Shown: positions 1-11,555 of the stretch, one piece after another
Numbering within the stretch: position 1 is the stretch's first letter
How the letters are laid out: each line of letters opens with the position of its first letter
Assembly: GCA_903813345.2 (NCBI GenBank)
Contig: CAIIXF020000012.1
Span: 36,500,528 to 36,564,527 of the forward strand
Length of the DNA stretch: 64,000 nt
Origin: Owenia fusiformis
Lineage: Eukaryota; Annelida; Polychaeta; Sabellida; Oweniidae
Reading direction: 5' to 3'
Position numbers and translations under genes: made by a program
Notes under the pieces: model-generated
Databases searched by the model: none
Seen by the model: only the letters and a program-made list of their open reading frames with translations
What the model was told of the DNA's origin: nothing

Positions 1-660
1 AGATGGCCGCCAAAATGTAAGATGGCCGCTGAAAAGTAAATCAGCTATAGAACTTCTTACCATGTAACATGTGTGAACATTTGAAGTAAATCCATTTGGT
101 TTTTGTGAAATCGCGATGACAAGATTTATCTTAAAGCTTCCAAGACAGCCACCAGAATGCAAGATGGCCGTTGAAAGGTTAGTCACCTCTAGAACTTCTT
201 ACAATGTAACATGTCTGAAAATTTGAAGTAAATCCATCCGGTGGTTTTCCTGGAATCGTGATGACAAGAAAGTGAGACTTCAGAATGCCACCTTGTCTAA
301 TCCCATTTTAGTGACTTTTACCCCTGTTTATATCAATATAAAAGGTAGCATGTAACCTACCATGTAACTTGTGTAAAAATGTCAAGCAAATCAGTAAAGT
401 GGTTTTCCTAGAATCACAATGACAAGATTTATCCCAAATCTTTCATGATGGCCACCAGAATGCAAGATGGCCACCGAAAAAATAATGAGGTCTAGGACTT
501 TTTACCATATAACATATGTGAACATTTGAAGTACATCTGTTGATTCAAGTGGTTTTTCTGGAATCGCGATGACAATATTTATCAAAAAAAAATCCAAGAT
601 GGCCACCAGAATGCAATTGGCCGCTGAAAAGTTTGTGACGATCCTGCTCGTCATTTTCTA
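1..660. repeat. Degenerate tandem repeat with gatggccgcc motif, left block
   Basis: Four or so imperfect units of about 145-150 bp, each with TCTAGAACTTCTTACCATGT, a stretch TTTGAAGTAAATCCAT, GGTTTTCCTGGAATCG, and a GATGGCCRCC pair. The same family recurs at 10780-11240 in the same orientation. No coding potential. Confidence 0.8.
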
Positions 661-1318
661 TATTTATATCATTTCTCCTTACCTGGTACCTTGATCTTGC
701 TTGGAGTTGAGAGAATCACGTATAACTACTTTGTATTGAGCTTCAAATTCACGAAACTGTTTTGATTTTAAATTTGTTTACATTTTTCATGGAGGCCGCC
801 ATTTTGGATGGTCATGTGACTAGGAAATTATCTCATTAATATTTTTGATTTTCTGTCATATAAAGAGCACTTTTAAAGCTTAACTGGAACGTAACATGTT
901 CTTATGATGTTATCAATCATGTATTTTGATGTTGCAAACATATTGTTATATGTTTAGACTTTAATGTATAAAAATGTTTTGTTTGAGTTTCGAGATTAAC
1001 TTGCACACTCTGAAATTGTGGACAGCCTTTGATAGTTTGGGAAATCAGCTGTTTTCGTAATCAAGAATCGTTTTGAAGCCTAGAAAATCGCTTTGAAGTC
1101 AAAGATGTGTTTCTAAAGAAGGCAAACATGCCCGGGATGACGACAAAGCTCTTTGAAAACTGGGTGAGATATATTACTGTATAATTTTGGTGATTTCACT
1201 GGCTGTTTACAATATTATTTAGCCGTAATAATTTTGCTGATTCTGATCTCATCTTTGGATTGTCTTTCTATTCATGTAGACGGAATATAATTTAGTCATT
1301 TACGAATAAAGATAGTAA
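661..1318. other. No gene seen
   Basis: AT-rich single-copy-looking DNA between the repeat block and the left end of the 8.8-kb inverted-repeat element. The last five bases (AGTAA, 1314-1318) are the apparent target duplication of that element. Confidence 0.5.
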
Positions 1319-2327
1319 AACAGGATCTTAAGAGGTTCTGGACAAATCATTTGATTCTGGACTTGTCATATTTTTTTTTCAACGAAATCACATCCAAGGG
1401 TTGAATTTTTATTAGCTATTTAGGGAGTGAGTCCTGCCTAGTATTAACTTCAATAAAAAAGTTAAAATAGAACCCTATTTGAGAGTCAATCTAATACTTA
1501 CATTACATTGATAAATTAAGGCAAATCCTGAAATATTTTTAAAGTGCATTTTTTTATGAAATATTATCCAGCAAGTATTTAGATGAAACGGTCTTATTTA
1601 AATACAAATCATAACATGATGATATTTTTCATTAAACATTTTTCAATGAAATTCAATTGAAGGGTCAAGATAAAACGAGCTAATTTAGGTGAAAACCCTT
1701 ACATGATGATGTGTTTTCATAACTTCTTTCATAAAATTCCATCAAGGGGTGAAGATAAAATTATCGAATTTAAGTGATTAAGGATCACGAGGATATGTTT
1801 TCTTTGATATTTTCTATGAAATCCCATCCAATGGTCAAGGTAAAATTTTTATTTTTATTTGGTATTAGGTCACGTCTTCGAAAGATCCATATAAGGCCCA
1901 TTGAACCATATAGGAACGTCATTTTGAATGTCACGTGATAGATCCATATAAGGCTTTTAGAACCATGTATGGAAAGATGAGGGGAAGCCCCTGACACCTG
2001 TTTCACGAATTATCCGAACGTTGTTCGCATCATTTCGGTTTTTATGCACTTCATTATTGTACCGAAGTTTGCCGATTCGATTCGTCGTATTTCGGAATCC
2101 TGGTGACAATTTTATACTCCATTGGAGTATTTTTGACCTACTTCTTATGACGGAAATTCCCGAACCTTGTTCGGATTAATCCGGATTTTCTGACCTACTT
2201 TATCTACCGAGATTTCACGAGTTAACATTCGTCTCATTCCGGAATCCTGGTGACAATTTTATACTCCAATTTTGCCCTACTTATTATATCTTGACAACAA
2301 GCAAATCAAAAAGTTCGACATGAACGG

Positions 2328-2400
2328 GTCTCGATCAACTAACCTAGACAATGGAAGCCAGGCACGCTAACCATGAGACCAACGAGCTACCGATATGAAA
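2328..2400 (-). repeat. tRNA-like module in left arm
   Basis: On the minus strand: TAGCTCGTTGG then TGGTCTCATGGTTAGCGTGC, resembling the A-box/D-arm of a tRNA, and GATCGAGACC as a weak B box. Too degenerate for a tRNA gene. Best read as a tRNA-derived SINE remnant carried by the larger element. A second B-box-like GGTTCGTATCC lies nearby at 2530-2541 on the + strand. Confidence 0.35.
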
Positions 2401-2696
2401 GAACAAAAGTATTATATATTTATACCGAGCGTCAATTCAAAATGATCCTCACTTAAATACGACTCGTCAGTTGTATCCAGAATAGTAGAACGCCTATGGC
2501 GCTAGTGAATAACCAAGTCCCAGGTGAGTGGTTCGTATCCCTCCGTGATATACTATTTTTGTTTTATTAAATACGACAGAAGGTGTAGGTTGAAAACAAG
2601 ACGTTAGTTTGTTTCAAAACAGTTTGGAAACATTAATCTCTGATAATTTAAGGTTTTCCACTCCTGAAGGGCCTCTAGATCTATGAAATTCATTAA

Positions 2697-3215
2697 TCAA
2701 GACAATGTAAAATTTTTAGATATATGTAATACGTTTTCATACTTTAGCCTGTGGAATCAACTAAATATTACATTTTGGATTTCATTGATATCCTGTCATA
2801 GTCCTAATTCTTTTTGAAACATTATTTTTTCAACACTGATACAAATTTCCCTGACATTTCCCTGACATATCTACCGTTTCAAAATTCCCGGTCATCTTTG
2901 GCCCTTTTGACCTAATTTTAAAATTACCTGACATTTCCAGCACTTGGAAAATCAAGTAAGTCAATTTCCCTGACATTTCCAGGTGTGTACGAACCCTGGA
3001 AATATCCCAATGGCTCGCCCTATGAATCGCTAGCACAGATTGGATTGATTAGTGTTTCAAAATGGTGGACGAAGTGTTTGATTAGATAATTTACATATTA
3101 AGCTTCTGAAAGGGGCAACAAGGCCTGTACATAGAAAATTCGAAATTATTTACATTTTCTGAATTTTTAGGGCAACATTTGGCATAACATCTTTTTTTAT
3201 ACATTTTTTCTTAAA
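2697..3215. other. No gene seen
   Basis: AT-rich interior of the 8.8-kb element. It contains a short cluster of CCTGACATTTCC motifs (about 2850-2985) but no coding signal. Confidence 0.5.
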
Positions 3216-3740
3216 ATGTATGGATAAACAATAAAATTTCAGCATTAAGCAGTGCAAATTCAGTTCAAAGCTTCTATTAAGGGAGTCCAACTTATGGATT
3301 TTGAAAATCCGACTCGTTTAAAGAAGAATATCAGCAGCTTAAATCATACAAAATGGATGGAGGGGGGGGGGTAGGCGATTTCTGCAAATGTATGGATAAA
3401 CAATAAAATTTCAGCATTAAGCAGTGCAAATTCAGTTCAAAGCTTCTATAAAGGGAGTCCAACTTATAGATTTTGAAATTCCGACTCGTTTAAAGAAGAA
3501 TATCAGCAGCTTAAATCATACAAAATGGATGGAGGGGGGGGGGGGGGGGGTAGGCGATTTCTGCAAATGTATGGATAAACAATAAAATTTCAGCATTAAG
3601 CAGTGCAAATTCAGTTCAAAGCTTCTATAAAGGGAGTCCAACTTATAGATTTTGAAAATCCGACTCGTTTAAAGAAGAATATCAGCAGCTTAAATCATAC
3701 AAAATGGATGGAGGGGGGGGGGGGTAGGCGATTTCTGCAA
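3216..3740 (+). repeat. Three tandem copies of a 170-180-bp unit with G-runs
   Basis: Units start at about 3216, 3386 and 3566 with ATGTATGGATAAACAATAAA and end in an uninterrupted G-run of 10, 17 and 12 bases before TAGGCGATTTCTGCAA. Apart from the G-run they are nearly identical, so the expansion is recent or homogenised. The reading frame through the third copy is accidental. Confidence 0.9.
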
Positions 3741-3895
3741 GAAAACTCAACAAATTTGGAAGATTTATTTTTTTCAAGATATTTACAACTGAATTGCCAA
3801 ATGAATAGGCGCAGTGCATGGCAAAATATGTAAGGTCTTCTAGTATTTTTTTGAACTGATACGCTTCTAAGATATGAGATCTATTATAAAAGGTG

Positions 3896-3915
3896 CATCA
3901 TCATCATCATCATCA
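3896..3915 (+). repeat. (ATC)n microsatellite
   Basis: Six or so perfect ATC/CAT repeats. Confidence 0.9.
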
Positions 3916-3998
3916 ACGTGCAAAAGTCAATGTTTTGCTATAAATCAGGCAACAATGGTCTTCACGACCTGTAATAAATAGGTATGAGGGGCGTTATC

Positions 3999-4791
3999 AG
4001 AGAATTTTCGTTATAAGTTTTTTAAAAACTGATACGTATACTTATACTTATAAACCCAATAAACAAGGTGTTTCATAATTTCCTAATTCGTCGGGAAATA
4101 TCTCCTAGGACGGTAATAAAAGGGCCAATGGCATACCATCCATACCCCCTTGATGTAAAGCATGTTTAGTTGTGTCATATGTGTTTTCTAGAATCAAATA
4201 GGCTGATATAGCACACGGGTTTTACAGATTTATCTACTCTCAAATATATTTTTTGTAGATGATCGTTTTGAATCACCTTGTAGAAATAACGAAGGGAAAA
4301 TTAGTTCAGCTAATGAATAAGTCGAGCTGTTTGATTGGATACTATGCCTATTCAGCCGATTAATTTAAATAAGCCATTCTGGTCAGTAGGTCCACACATA
4401 TACTATGCGGAGATCCAACTCTGTAAGTTTATAATCTGCGTATAAAGGCCCTTTTATACGTAAAAACTTAATAATTGACCTTATAATTTCATGAGAACTT
4501 TGAAATGATCGACTCGTTCGTGTAGTGATTCACTTTAAAGGGTCTTGTTTATTGTACACTACAAGGACCCGTCAACTAGCGTTTAGTTTATCGTGTTCAT
4601 AATTGACACTAGCAAAGGACATTGTATTCGCAGTCCCTAGTTGATGATGGAGCTTGACTATATCGGGAATAGTTATGCCCCACTTGGTACAGATTATGAA
4701 AATCAATTTGAATTGATTTTAGTTCGACAAGACCCTTTAAACTATAAGTATACGTATAAGTTTTTGATACAACTTATAACGAAAATTCTCT
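3999..4791. mobile_element. MITE, family shared with 50480 and 53813 (copy A)
   Basis: Terminal inverted repeats of about 50 bp: left AGAGAATTTTCGTTATAAG, right its complement ending ATAACGAAAATTCTCT, with inner CGTATACTTATACTTATA. Flanks GTTATC and ATTATC resemble a duplicated target. Internal AAGGTGTTTCATAAT and its inverse are shared with copies B and C, but copy A is clearly more diverged. No transposase. Confidence 0.7.
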
Positions 4792-5384
4792 ATTATCACA
4801 ACACTGACATTACTCACTTTTTAAAGTTGTTTCAATGCGTTATATGTAAATGGGCGTGTGGAAGGCCCGTGGGTGGCAATAAAATAACTCGAACTTCAAA
4901 TTAAAATATATATAAAATAGTATATTTCAAACTTCAATGTTCAAAATACAATGCTCTTTAATGTACAACATGAACTCTTACAACAACTACTGACAAGCCA
5001 ACACCCAATGCAAACTCAGCTACATGTGAGTTAGAAAGACCATATAAGGGAACAATAGATATATAAAACTGACACAGTTTGCATAGTTGAATAACTGGTT
5101 TCAAAAAAAGGTGAAAAGTGAACATGGTATTAAAAGAGTAAAACTGCAAACAACCTACTTATGGACCTGTTATATTGAGATGAATAGGGATTGATTAATA
5201 TGAACAGTAATAATATAAAATGTGAAAATGACCATGTTACATATACAAAAAATAACCCCATGTGAAATATCTATTCTTGTATTGCATTCTCGTTCACTGG
5301 ACATATTTTAATTTGCATTGCTATTAGATACATTTTAAGGGTGATATGAAAATTGAACCACGAAAACAGATGTACTTTAAGTTA
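4792..5384. other. No gene seen
   Basis: AT-rich; short frames only, none recognisable. Confidence 0.5.
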
Positions 5385-5475
5385 AAGGGAACTTCCTACC
5401 ATACCCGCCATGCTATATGACCCGAACGAGCCACCTTGTGGTGAGATTGGTAACTACCTGCTCGCATCTGCGTTA
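5385..5475 (-). repeat. Dispersed repeat, also at 57388-57486
   Basis: The minus strand carries AGGTGGCTCGTTCGGGTCA and a following ATGGCGGGTA and GTTCCCTTAA. The matching region at 57388-57486 is on the + strand with about 80% similarity by eye. Confidence 0.6.
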
Positions 5476-5559
5476 TTACGCAGAGACATAAACGTATACA
5501 CAAGGAAACTATAGGAGCTAACCTATTTTATCTCTGTATACATTTTAACTGTAATACAT

Positions 5560-5830
5560 CGTTACAAAAAAATACAAAATACCTGTATATTGATTTTTTG
5601 ACCTTGACCGATTCTTGAATTGAATCGAATTTGTCCAAAGGTCTTGAAACGTAAAATACCTAAATATTTATCTTTGACCTTGGGATGACCTTGTACAAGA
5701 AACATTAATGTTGACCTCGGTTCATCTAATCATAATTCGCCAAGGGCCATAGTATCATCAAACGCCAAATACCTAGACATTGATCGTTTACCTTTGAATG
5801 AACTTAACTCTGACCTTCGGAGACCAACTT
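5560..5830. repeat. Degenerate repeat rich in TGACCTT
   Basis: Imperfect units of about 80 bp with TTTGACCTTG, ATACCTAxATATT and AAGGTCTTGAAACG. A related block lies at 6350-6780. Such TGACCT-rich repeats are frequent in mollusc genomes (general knowledge). No coding frame. Confidence 0.6.
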
Positions 5831-6000
5831 ACTAAGGTTAAATGGTGTAGAATGAGATGTCCCGACAGACAGACAAAATGACAGACAGACCAAACATGCT
5901 TTTATAGTAGGTCTCGACATCTCCTTTTGCCCTCATACTTGATGGGCCAGTGAGCGTTCTACTAAGGTCAGATGTCAAAGTCATTCTAGGTTAAAGGCAG

Positions 6001-6347
6001 AATCAGATATATGTAGGTGACAAAATTACAAGCAACATGTACAATTGACGTACTTATCTATTCCTTACAATCTCAAATAAATATCTCACAAAATATTTAC
6101 GATATGTTAGAAATTGATGAAGTTATAATAGATTAAAAGTGCAAAATTGTAAATAATAAGTAACCATTCTTATAGAAGAAATATACAAAAGTCATTGTTG
6201 TAAACTCTTTAGTTTTCCTGAAATAAAGTGTGCAGTTTTGGGATTTTTAGATAATAGACATGAAAAGGAATGACGTAAGCCAGAAATATTCTAAAATTGA
6301 AACAATTTTTTTGTTAGACTGCTTGCTAGATCCGATTCTCTCTTTAA
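6001..6347 (+). repeat. Dispersed repeat, copy 1 (copy 2 in SLC17-like intron 5)
   Basis: Shares about 350 bp with 28974-29348 in the same orientation, including AAAATTACAAGCAA, TATTCCTTACAATCTCAAAT, AGTTTTCCTGAAATAA and ATAGACATGAAAAGGAATGA. It has no visible inverted ends or coding frame, so its class is unknown. Confidence 0.8.
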
Positions 6348-6349
6348 AT

Positions 6350-6780
6350 GTCAATATCTAGGTTTACGCGTTCTTTACCCTTGGTCTGAGATTCGACCCT
6401 TGATGAGGCATGATTAGGTGACCTGAAGTCAAGGTCATTCCTATGTAAAATATCAATATCTATGTATTTGGTGATTTAAAGTCCTTTCGGCTGCTGTGAC
6501 CCTTGGCAACCAACGATTAGGTGAACTGAGTTCAAGGCCAATGTAACTGGGTCAAGTTTGTTTCAAGATCAAAAATTAATATCTAAGTATTTGGCGTTGA
6601 AAGGACCTTGAGGGCTACAATGACCCTTGACGACACATGATTAGGTGACCTAAGGTCAAAGTCAATGTGTATTGGCCAACGTTATTTCAAGGTCACATCT
6701 AGGTACTAGTATCTGGCGTTTCACGAGGTTTCAACAAGTTCATCTCAATTCAAAAATCAGTCAAAGTCAAGTTATCAATA
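6350..6780. repeat. Degenerate repeat rich in AGGTCA / TGACCT, second block
   Basis: Four imperfect units of about 105 bp with GATTAGGTGACCT, AAGGTCA, TCAATATCTAxGTATTTGG and GGCTGCTGTGACCCTTG. Confidence 0.65.
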
Positions 6781-7519
6781 CAGGTATTTTGCATTTTATG
6801 GAGGCTGCTGCTATATGGGGACCCTTCGTGATCCACTCGAACATGTAGATTTCTAGTATTTGTAAAGATGTATACTTTCCATGAGCTCCTATCGTTGGAT
6901 TTAAATAAGGAGTATGATTTTAAAATTGGCTAGGTCGTGGTTAAGCAACAATAGTATGTTCGAAATACCGCTGTGTAATGCCCGGATCACATTTGCTGCG
7001 AGTATTTTGTTCAAAATTGAATACATTTCTGAACACAATACTCAATCGGCCGGGCGCCGTAGTGAAAATCGGAGCAAATGTGACATAAAACAATCGAATA
7101 ATACTGTATCAGTTTCACATTTACAGCGGTCAAAAGCATTCACAAAAAACGCCAGAGTTGGCAATCATATAAAATAAAACCAATCCCGCTGTGATTCAAA
7201 GAAATAACTAATTTACTGCATTGAGTTCAATGTTATAACCATGTCGATTTACATGAGTGTCCGATTCATTGTACCAAATTTAAACATTGACTGTTCTCCA
7301 GAAAGCAATAAGCTGACATATATCATATTTTACATTTTAATACAACTGAAAAGATAATAAATGTTTTAATATAAAGTTGACGTAGTTATAAATGTTTTCA
7401 GCGTAAAATCAAAGCACAACCATATAATTAAAAAAAAATTACGCTGGGATTCCAACTGGATACAACTGACGAGTTGTATTTAAGGTGGCCTAAAGTGCTG
7501 CTTATTTTTTCGTGAAGCC
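6781..7519. other. No gene seen
   Basis: Interior of the 8.8-kb element. 7440-7530 resembles parts of its arms (CTGGATACAACTGACGAG), suggesting an older nested copy. Confidence 0.45.
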
Positions 7520-8349
7520 ACTCAGTAAAATTACGATTTCTCTGCACCCTGATGTTCAATCAACATCATTCGAGTATCTATATGTTCCTGACACGTTCGG
7601 GCATCCGGTTATGACAACGTCTACCCAATGTTTGCACGAGAAATTGACGTAATTCATGACTGAAATCGGGAAGACAAAAATATGTGATATTCTTTCAGAA
7701 TTGTTTATAATAACTATTTACAAAAACGTTCCCGAGACACAATCCATTTAGGTAGGGTTTGTTTTAAAGTCGAAAAGCCCCAATAAGACAATACAAACCC
7801 AGATTAAACCCAGAAGAATGCAGATTTTATGTAATGATTTACGTTCATGTAAACAAGTAAAGTACATATAATCCCCATATAAAACACTGGCCTACGTGAC
7901 ATGTAAACACAGGTTCAAATAGAAATATAGAAAATTTTCAACATAGCATTTGCTTCCGTGTTCTGTATGCCCCTCTACCTGCTTAATAAGGCAATGTATC
8001 TTCAAATAAAACCTTAGCCAAGTAGATAAGGGTCTCTGGAACACTTTTGTATATAGTTTTCACGGCTTTGTATAAAAAACCTCCTACCTCATACCCACCT
8101 ACGTGGAACATGATACAGTCATTTAAGGGTTCAATTTTAATGATTATTAAATCTCAAAATAGCTCAAAGTATTAACATTTCTACAATTCCGGCTTTGTTT
8201 TATGACTAGACAGATGACAGATCCATAAATAAAGGCATGTGGATGCATTTTAATGTGTAATGATCCAAGGGCGCCCCGGGGGAATAAATAACCAACGACC
8301 GCGACCATAGGTCCAACAAGCCAGAAAAAGAAATTGAAAGAAAGTGTGC

Positions 8350-8405
8350 TAAATTCGATGCTCCGAGTGGGAATCGAACCCAGCTGGGATGTAGTAGCAA
8401 CTTGC
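8350..8405 (-). repeat. tRNA-like fragment with strong B box
   Basis: On the minus strand, TGGGTTCGATTCCCACTCGG is a perfect tRNA T-arm/B-box pattern, preceded by TGATAGCAAGTTGC as a possible D-arm. The distance is too short for a full tRNA cloverleaf, so I read it as a tRNA pseudogene or SINE head. Confidence 0.4.
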
Positions 8406-8984
8406 TATCAAGGATCGTTACAAATGCTTCTATAATTCATCATAAATTTAGATTTAATAGACTAAGATCTTTAAAATTGAACCCTTCAAAGACTGTATTA
8501 TGTCCCACGTACGTGAGTAGGTGGGTATGAGGTAGGAGGTTTTTTATACAAAGCCAGTTTTCACAAGCAATTTTATTCCCGGACGCCCAAACGTGTCAGG
8601 AACACATATATATTTGAATGATCTTGATTGGACATCAGGTTGCAGAGAAATCGTATTTTTACTGAGTGGATTATTGAATTTCATAGATCTAGAGGCCCTT
8701 CAGGAGTGGAAAACCTTAAATTATCAGAGATTAATGTTTCCAAACTGTTTTGAAACAAACTAACGTCTTGTTTTCAACCTACACCTTGCTCCTTTATGTC
8801 GTATTTAATAAAACAAAAATAGTATATCATGGAGGGATACGAACCACTCACCTGGGACTTGGTTATTCACTAGCGCCATAGGCGTTCTACTATTCTGGAT
8901 ACAACTGACGAGTCGTATTTAAGTGAGGATCATTTTGAATTGACGCTCGGTATAAATATATAATACTTTTGTTCTTTCATATCG

Positions 8985-9058
8985 GTAGCTCGTTGGTCTC
9001 ATGGTTAGCGTGCCTGGCTTCCATTGTCTATGTTAGTTGATCGAGACCCGTTCATGTC
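8985..9058 (+). repeat. tRNA-like module in right arm
   Basis: Mirror copy of the module at 2328-2400, with the same TAGCTCGTTGG and GATCGAGACC boxes. The anticodon arm does not fold cleanly, so this is not called a tRNA gene. Confidence 0.35.
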
Positions 9059-10092
9059 GAACTTTTTGATTTGCTTGTTGTCAAGATATAATAAGTAGGA
9101 CAAAATCCAGAAAAAGTAGATCAAAAATACTCCAATGGAGTATAAAATTGTCACCAGGATTCCGGAATGAGACGAATGTTAACTCGTGAAATCTCGGTAG
9201 ATAAAGTAGGTCAGAAAATCCGGATTAATCCGAACAAGGTTCGGGAATTTCCGTCATAAGAAGTAGGTCAAAAATACTCCTATGGAGTATAAAATTGTCA
9301 CCAGGATTCCGAAATACGATGAATCGAATCGGCAAACTTCGGTACAATAATGAAGTGCATAAAAACCGAAATGATCCGAACAACGTTCGGATAAAATCGT
9401 GAAACAGGTGTCAGGGGCTTCCCCTCATCTTTCCATACATGGTTCTAAAAGCCTTATATGGATCTATCACGTGACATTCAAAATGACGTTCCTATATGGT
9501 TCTATGGGCCTTATATGGATCTTTCGAAGACGTGACCTAATACCAAATAAAAATAAAAATTTTACCTTGACCATTGGATGGGATTTCATAGAAAATATCA
9601 TAGAAAACATATCCTCGTGATCCTTAATCACTTAAATTCGATAATTTTATCTTCACCCCTTGATGGAATTTTATAAAAGAAGTTATGAAAACACATCATC
9701 ATGTAAGGGTTTTCACCTAAATTAGCTCGTTTTATCTTGACCCTTCAATTGAATTTCATTGAAAAATGTTTAATGAAAAATATCATCATGTTATGATTTG
9801 TATTTAAATAAGACCGTTTCATCTAAATACTTGCTGGATAATATTTCATAAAAAAATGCACTTTAAAAATATTTCAGGATTTGCCTTAATTTATCAATGT
9901 AATGTAAGTATTAGATTGACTCTCAAATAGGGTTATATTTTAACTTTTTTTATTGAAATTAATACTAGGCAGGACTCACTCTCTAAATAGCTAATAAAAA
10001 TTCAACCCTTGGATGTGATTTCGTTGAAAAAAAAATATGACAAGTCCAGAATCAAATGATTTGTCCAGAACCTCTTAAGATCCTGTTAGTAA

Positions 10093-10340
10093 GTTATTTT
10101 AGCAGTTTATATCTTTTTCTGTTGGATCATTGGTGATCAGTGTGTCAAAACCAACCATTTACATGAATTAATCTACTTTGTCCACAATTGCTTCTGTCCA
10201 CATTTGGGTTTGTACACAGTTGTAATTTGTCCACTTTACAATTCCCAACCCCCTGAATGGAAGATACAGCCTTACCTTGAAGACACAGTTCCTTTTAACA
10301 AGTGATGTATGACCTGATATAGCAATTGAAATATCTGTCC
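10093..10340. other. No gene seen
   Basis: Right flank of the 8.8-kb element. Two short TTTGTCCACAATTG-like words foreshadow the repeat that follows. Confidence 0.4.
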
Positions 10341-10640
10341 CTCCCAAATCTGATTTTCACTGATACTAGGGGAAGTGCTGCCCAAATTTTTCTTAAGTTT
10401 GGACTTAGAATATTTTCCCCTCCCAAATCTGATTTTCACTCATACTAGGGGAAGTGCTGTGAAATCATATTTGTCCACAGCTGTCATTTGTCCACAATTG
10501 TACAATTACATTTTGCCCACAATTGTGAAATCACTTTTGTCCACAGTTGTCATTTGTCCACAATCGTGCAATTACACTTTGTCCACAATTGCGAAATCAT
10601 ACTTGTCCACAGTTGTCATTTGTCCACAATTAATCACACA
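10341..10640 (+). repeat. TTGTCCACAATTG tandem repeat
   Basis: CTCCCAAATCTGATTTTCAC is duplicated about 80 bp apart (10341, 10420). It is followed by alternating TTTGTCCACAGTTGTCATT and TTGTCCACAATTGTG words with a period near 80 bp to 10633. Both overlapping frames across it are repeat artefacts. Confidence 0.75.
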
Positions 10641-10779
10641 GTGAGTCTCCACCCCTTCCATAGAGCCTTATAAATGAGAACAAGACGGTAAGTGACATAT
10701 TCGGGGTTTTTGGTCCTAATAGAGCACGTTACCAATTCTATGATTTTTGTGGAAGCAGGACCAGAAACCTCACAAGTTA

Positions 10780-11240
10780 ATCATCTCTAGAACTTCTTAC
10801 CATGTAACATGTGTGTAAATTTGAAGTAAATCCATCTGGCGGTTTTCCTGGAATCGTGATGACAAGAATGTTAGACTTCAGATTGCCACCTTGTCCAACC
10901 CCGTTTTGGTGCCTTTGGCCCCTGTTTCTATCAATATGTATTCTATATATTTTTGGAGGAACATTTGAAGTACATCTGTTAAGTGGTTTTCCTGGAATCG
11001 CGATGACAATACTTATCTAAAAAATTCCAAGATGGCCGCCAGAATGCAAGATGGCCGCCGGAAAGTTAACTAGCTCTAGAACTTCTTACCATGTAATATG
11101 TGTGAAAATTTGAAGTAAATCCATTTAGTGGTTTTCCTGGAATCGTGATGACAAGAAAGTGAGACTTCAGAATGCCACCTTGTCTAACCCCATTTAGGTG
11201 CCTTTTGCCCCCGTTTCTATCAATATAAGAGGTGTTTTCT
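10780..11240. repeat. Degenerate tandem repeat with gatggccgcc motif, right block
   Basis: Same family and orientation as 1-660; the closest pair is about 180-350 with 11080-11230. The two blocks bracket the 8.8-kb element. Confidence 0.8.
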
Positions 11241-11555
11241 TTATGAGGGAAGTCTGTTCTATCAAACGGTACAATCATTTTTTGTGGGAAAGTACCAGAT
11301 AACAAAACTTGTTTTCAGAGGGACCAGATCAGGGACTATGAGGTGTTAATGATGTTATTCTTAAAAGGTAACGCCTTTTGATTACAAAGAGGTTTTGGAT
11401 TTTGAAAAATTAGTTAATCTTATTTCTGCTCTTAAGCTATAAGAGTGACATCATGCCCGAAACGATTGATGTAAATCTTCTTTGGATATTTTGCCTTAAA
11501 AATAAATAATAATTTGACGTTTGCTTATATCCTTCGTCGAGAAACATTTACTTAC

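Larger units (their letters stand above)
1319..10087. mobile_element. 8.8-kb DNA element with about 1.4-kb terminal inverted repeats
   Basis: The left arm 1319-2696 begins AACAGGATCTTAAGAGG; the right arm 8671-10087 is its reverse complement and ends AAGATCCTGTT. AGTAA at 1314-1318 and again at 10088-10092 is a perfect 5-bp target duplication, so the 8,769 bp moved as one unit. The arms are highly similar, with scattered substitutions and small indels, and share a spurious 73-codon frame. The interior holds further inverted pairs (7520-7615 with 8575-8670; 8050-8135 with 8490-8565), a tandem repeat, a MITE and dispersed repeats. No transposase, polymerase or integrase frame is visible, so it is non-autonomous or decayed. 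The superfamily is not assigned. Confidence 0.75.

Noticed and set aside
8350-8405. Functional tRNA gene
   Set aside because: The B box is perfect, but the spacing to the D-arm is too short and the acceptor stem does not pair.
1785-9620. Pair of 73-codon ORFs with nearly the same sequence on opposite strands
   Set aside because: They are the same piece of the 8.8-kb element's inverted arms; no family resemblance.
1319-10087. Polinton or other self-replicating giant transposon
   Set aside because: The length of the inverted ends would be tolerable, but no polymerase, integrase or capsid-like frame exists inside.
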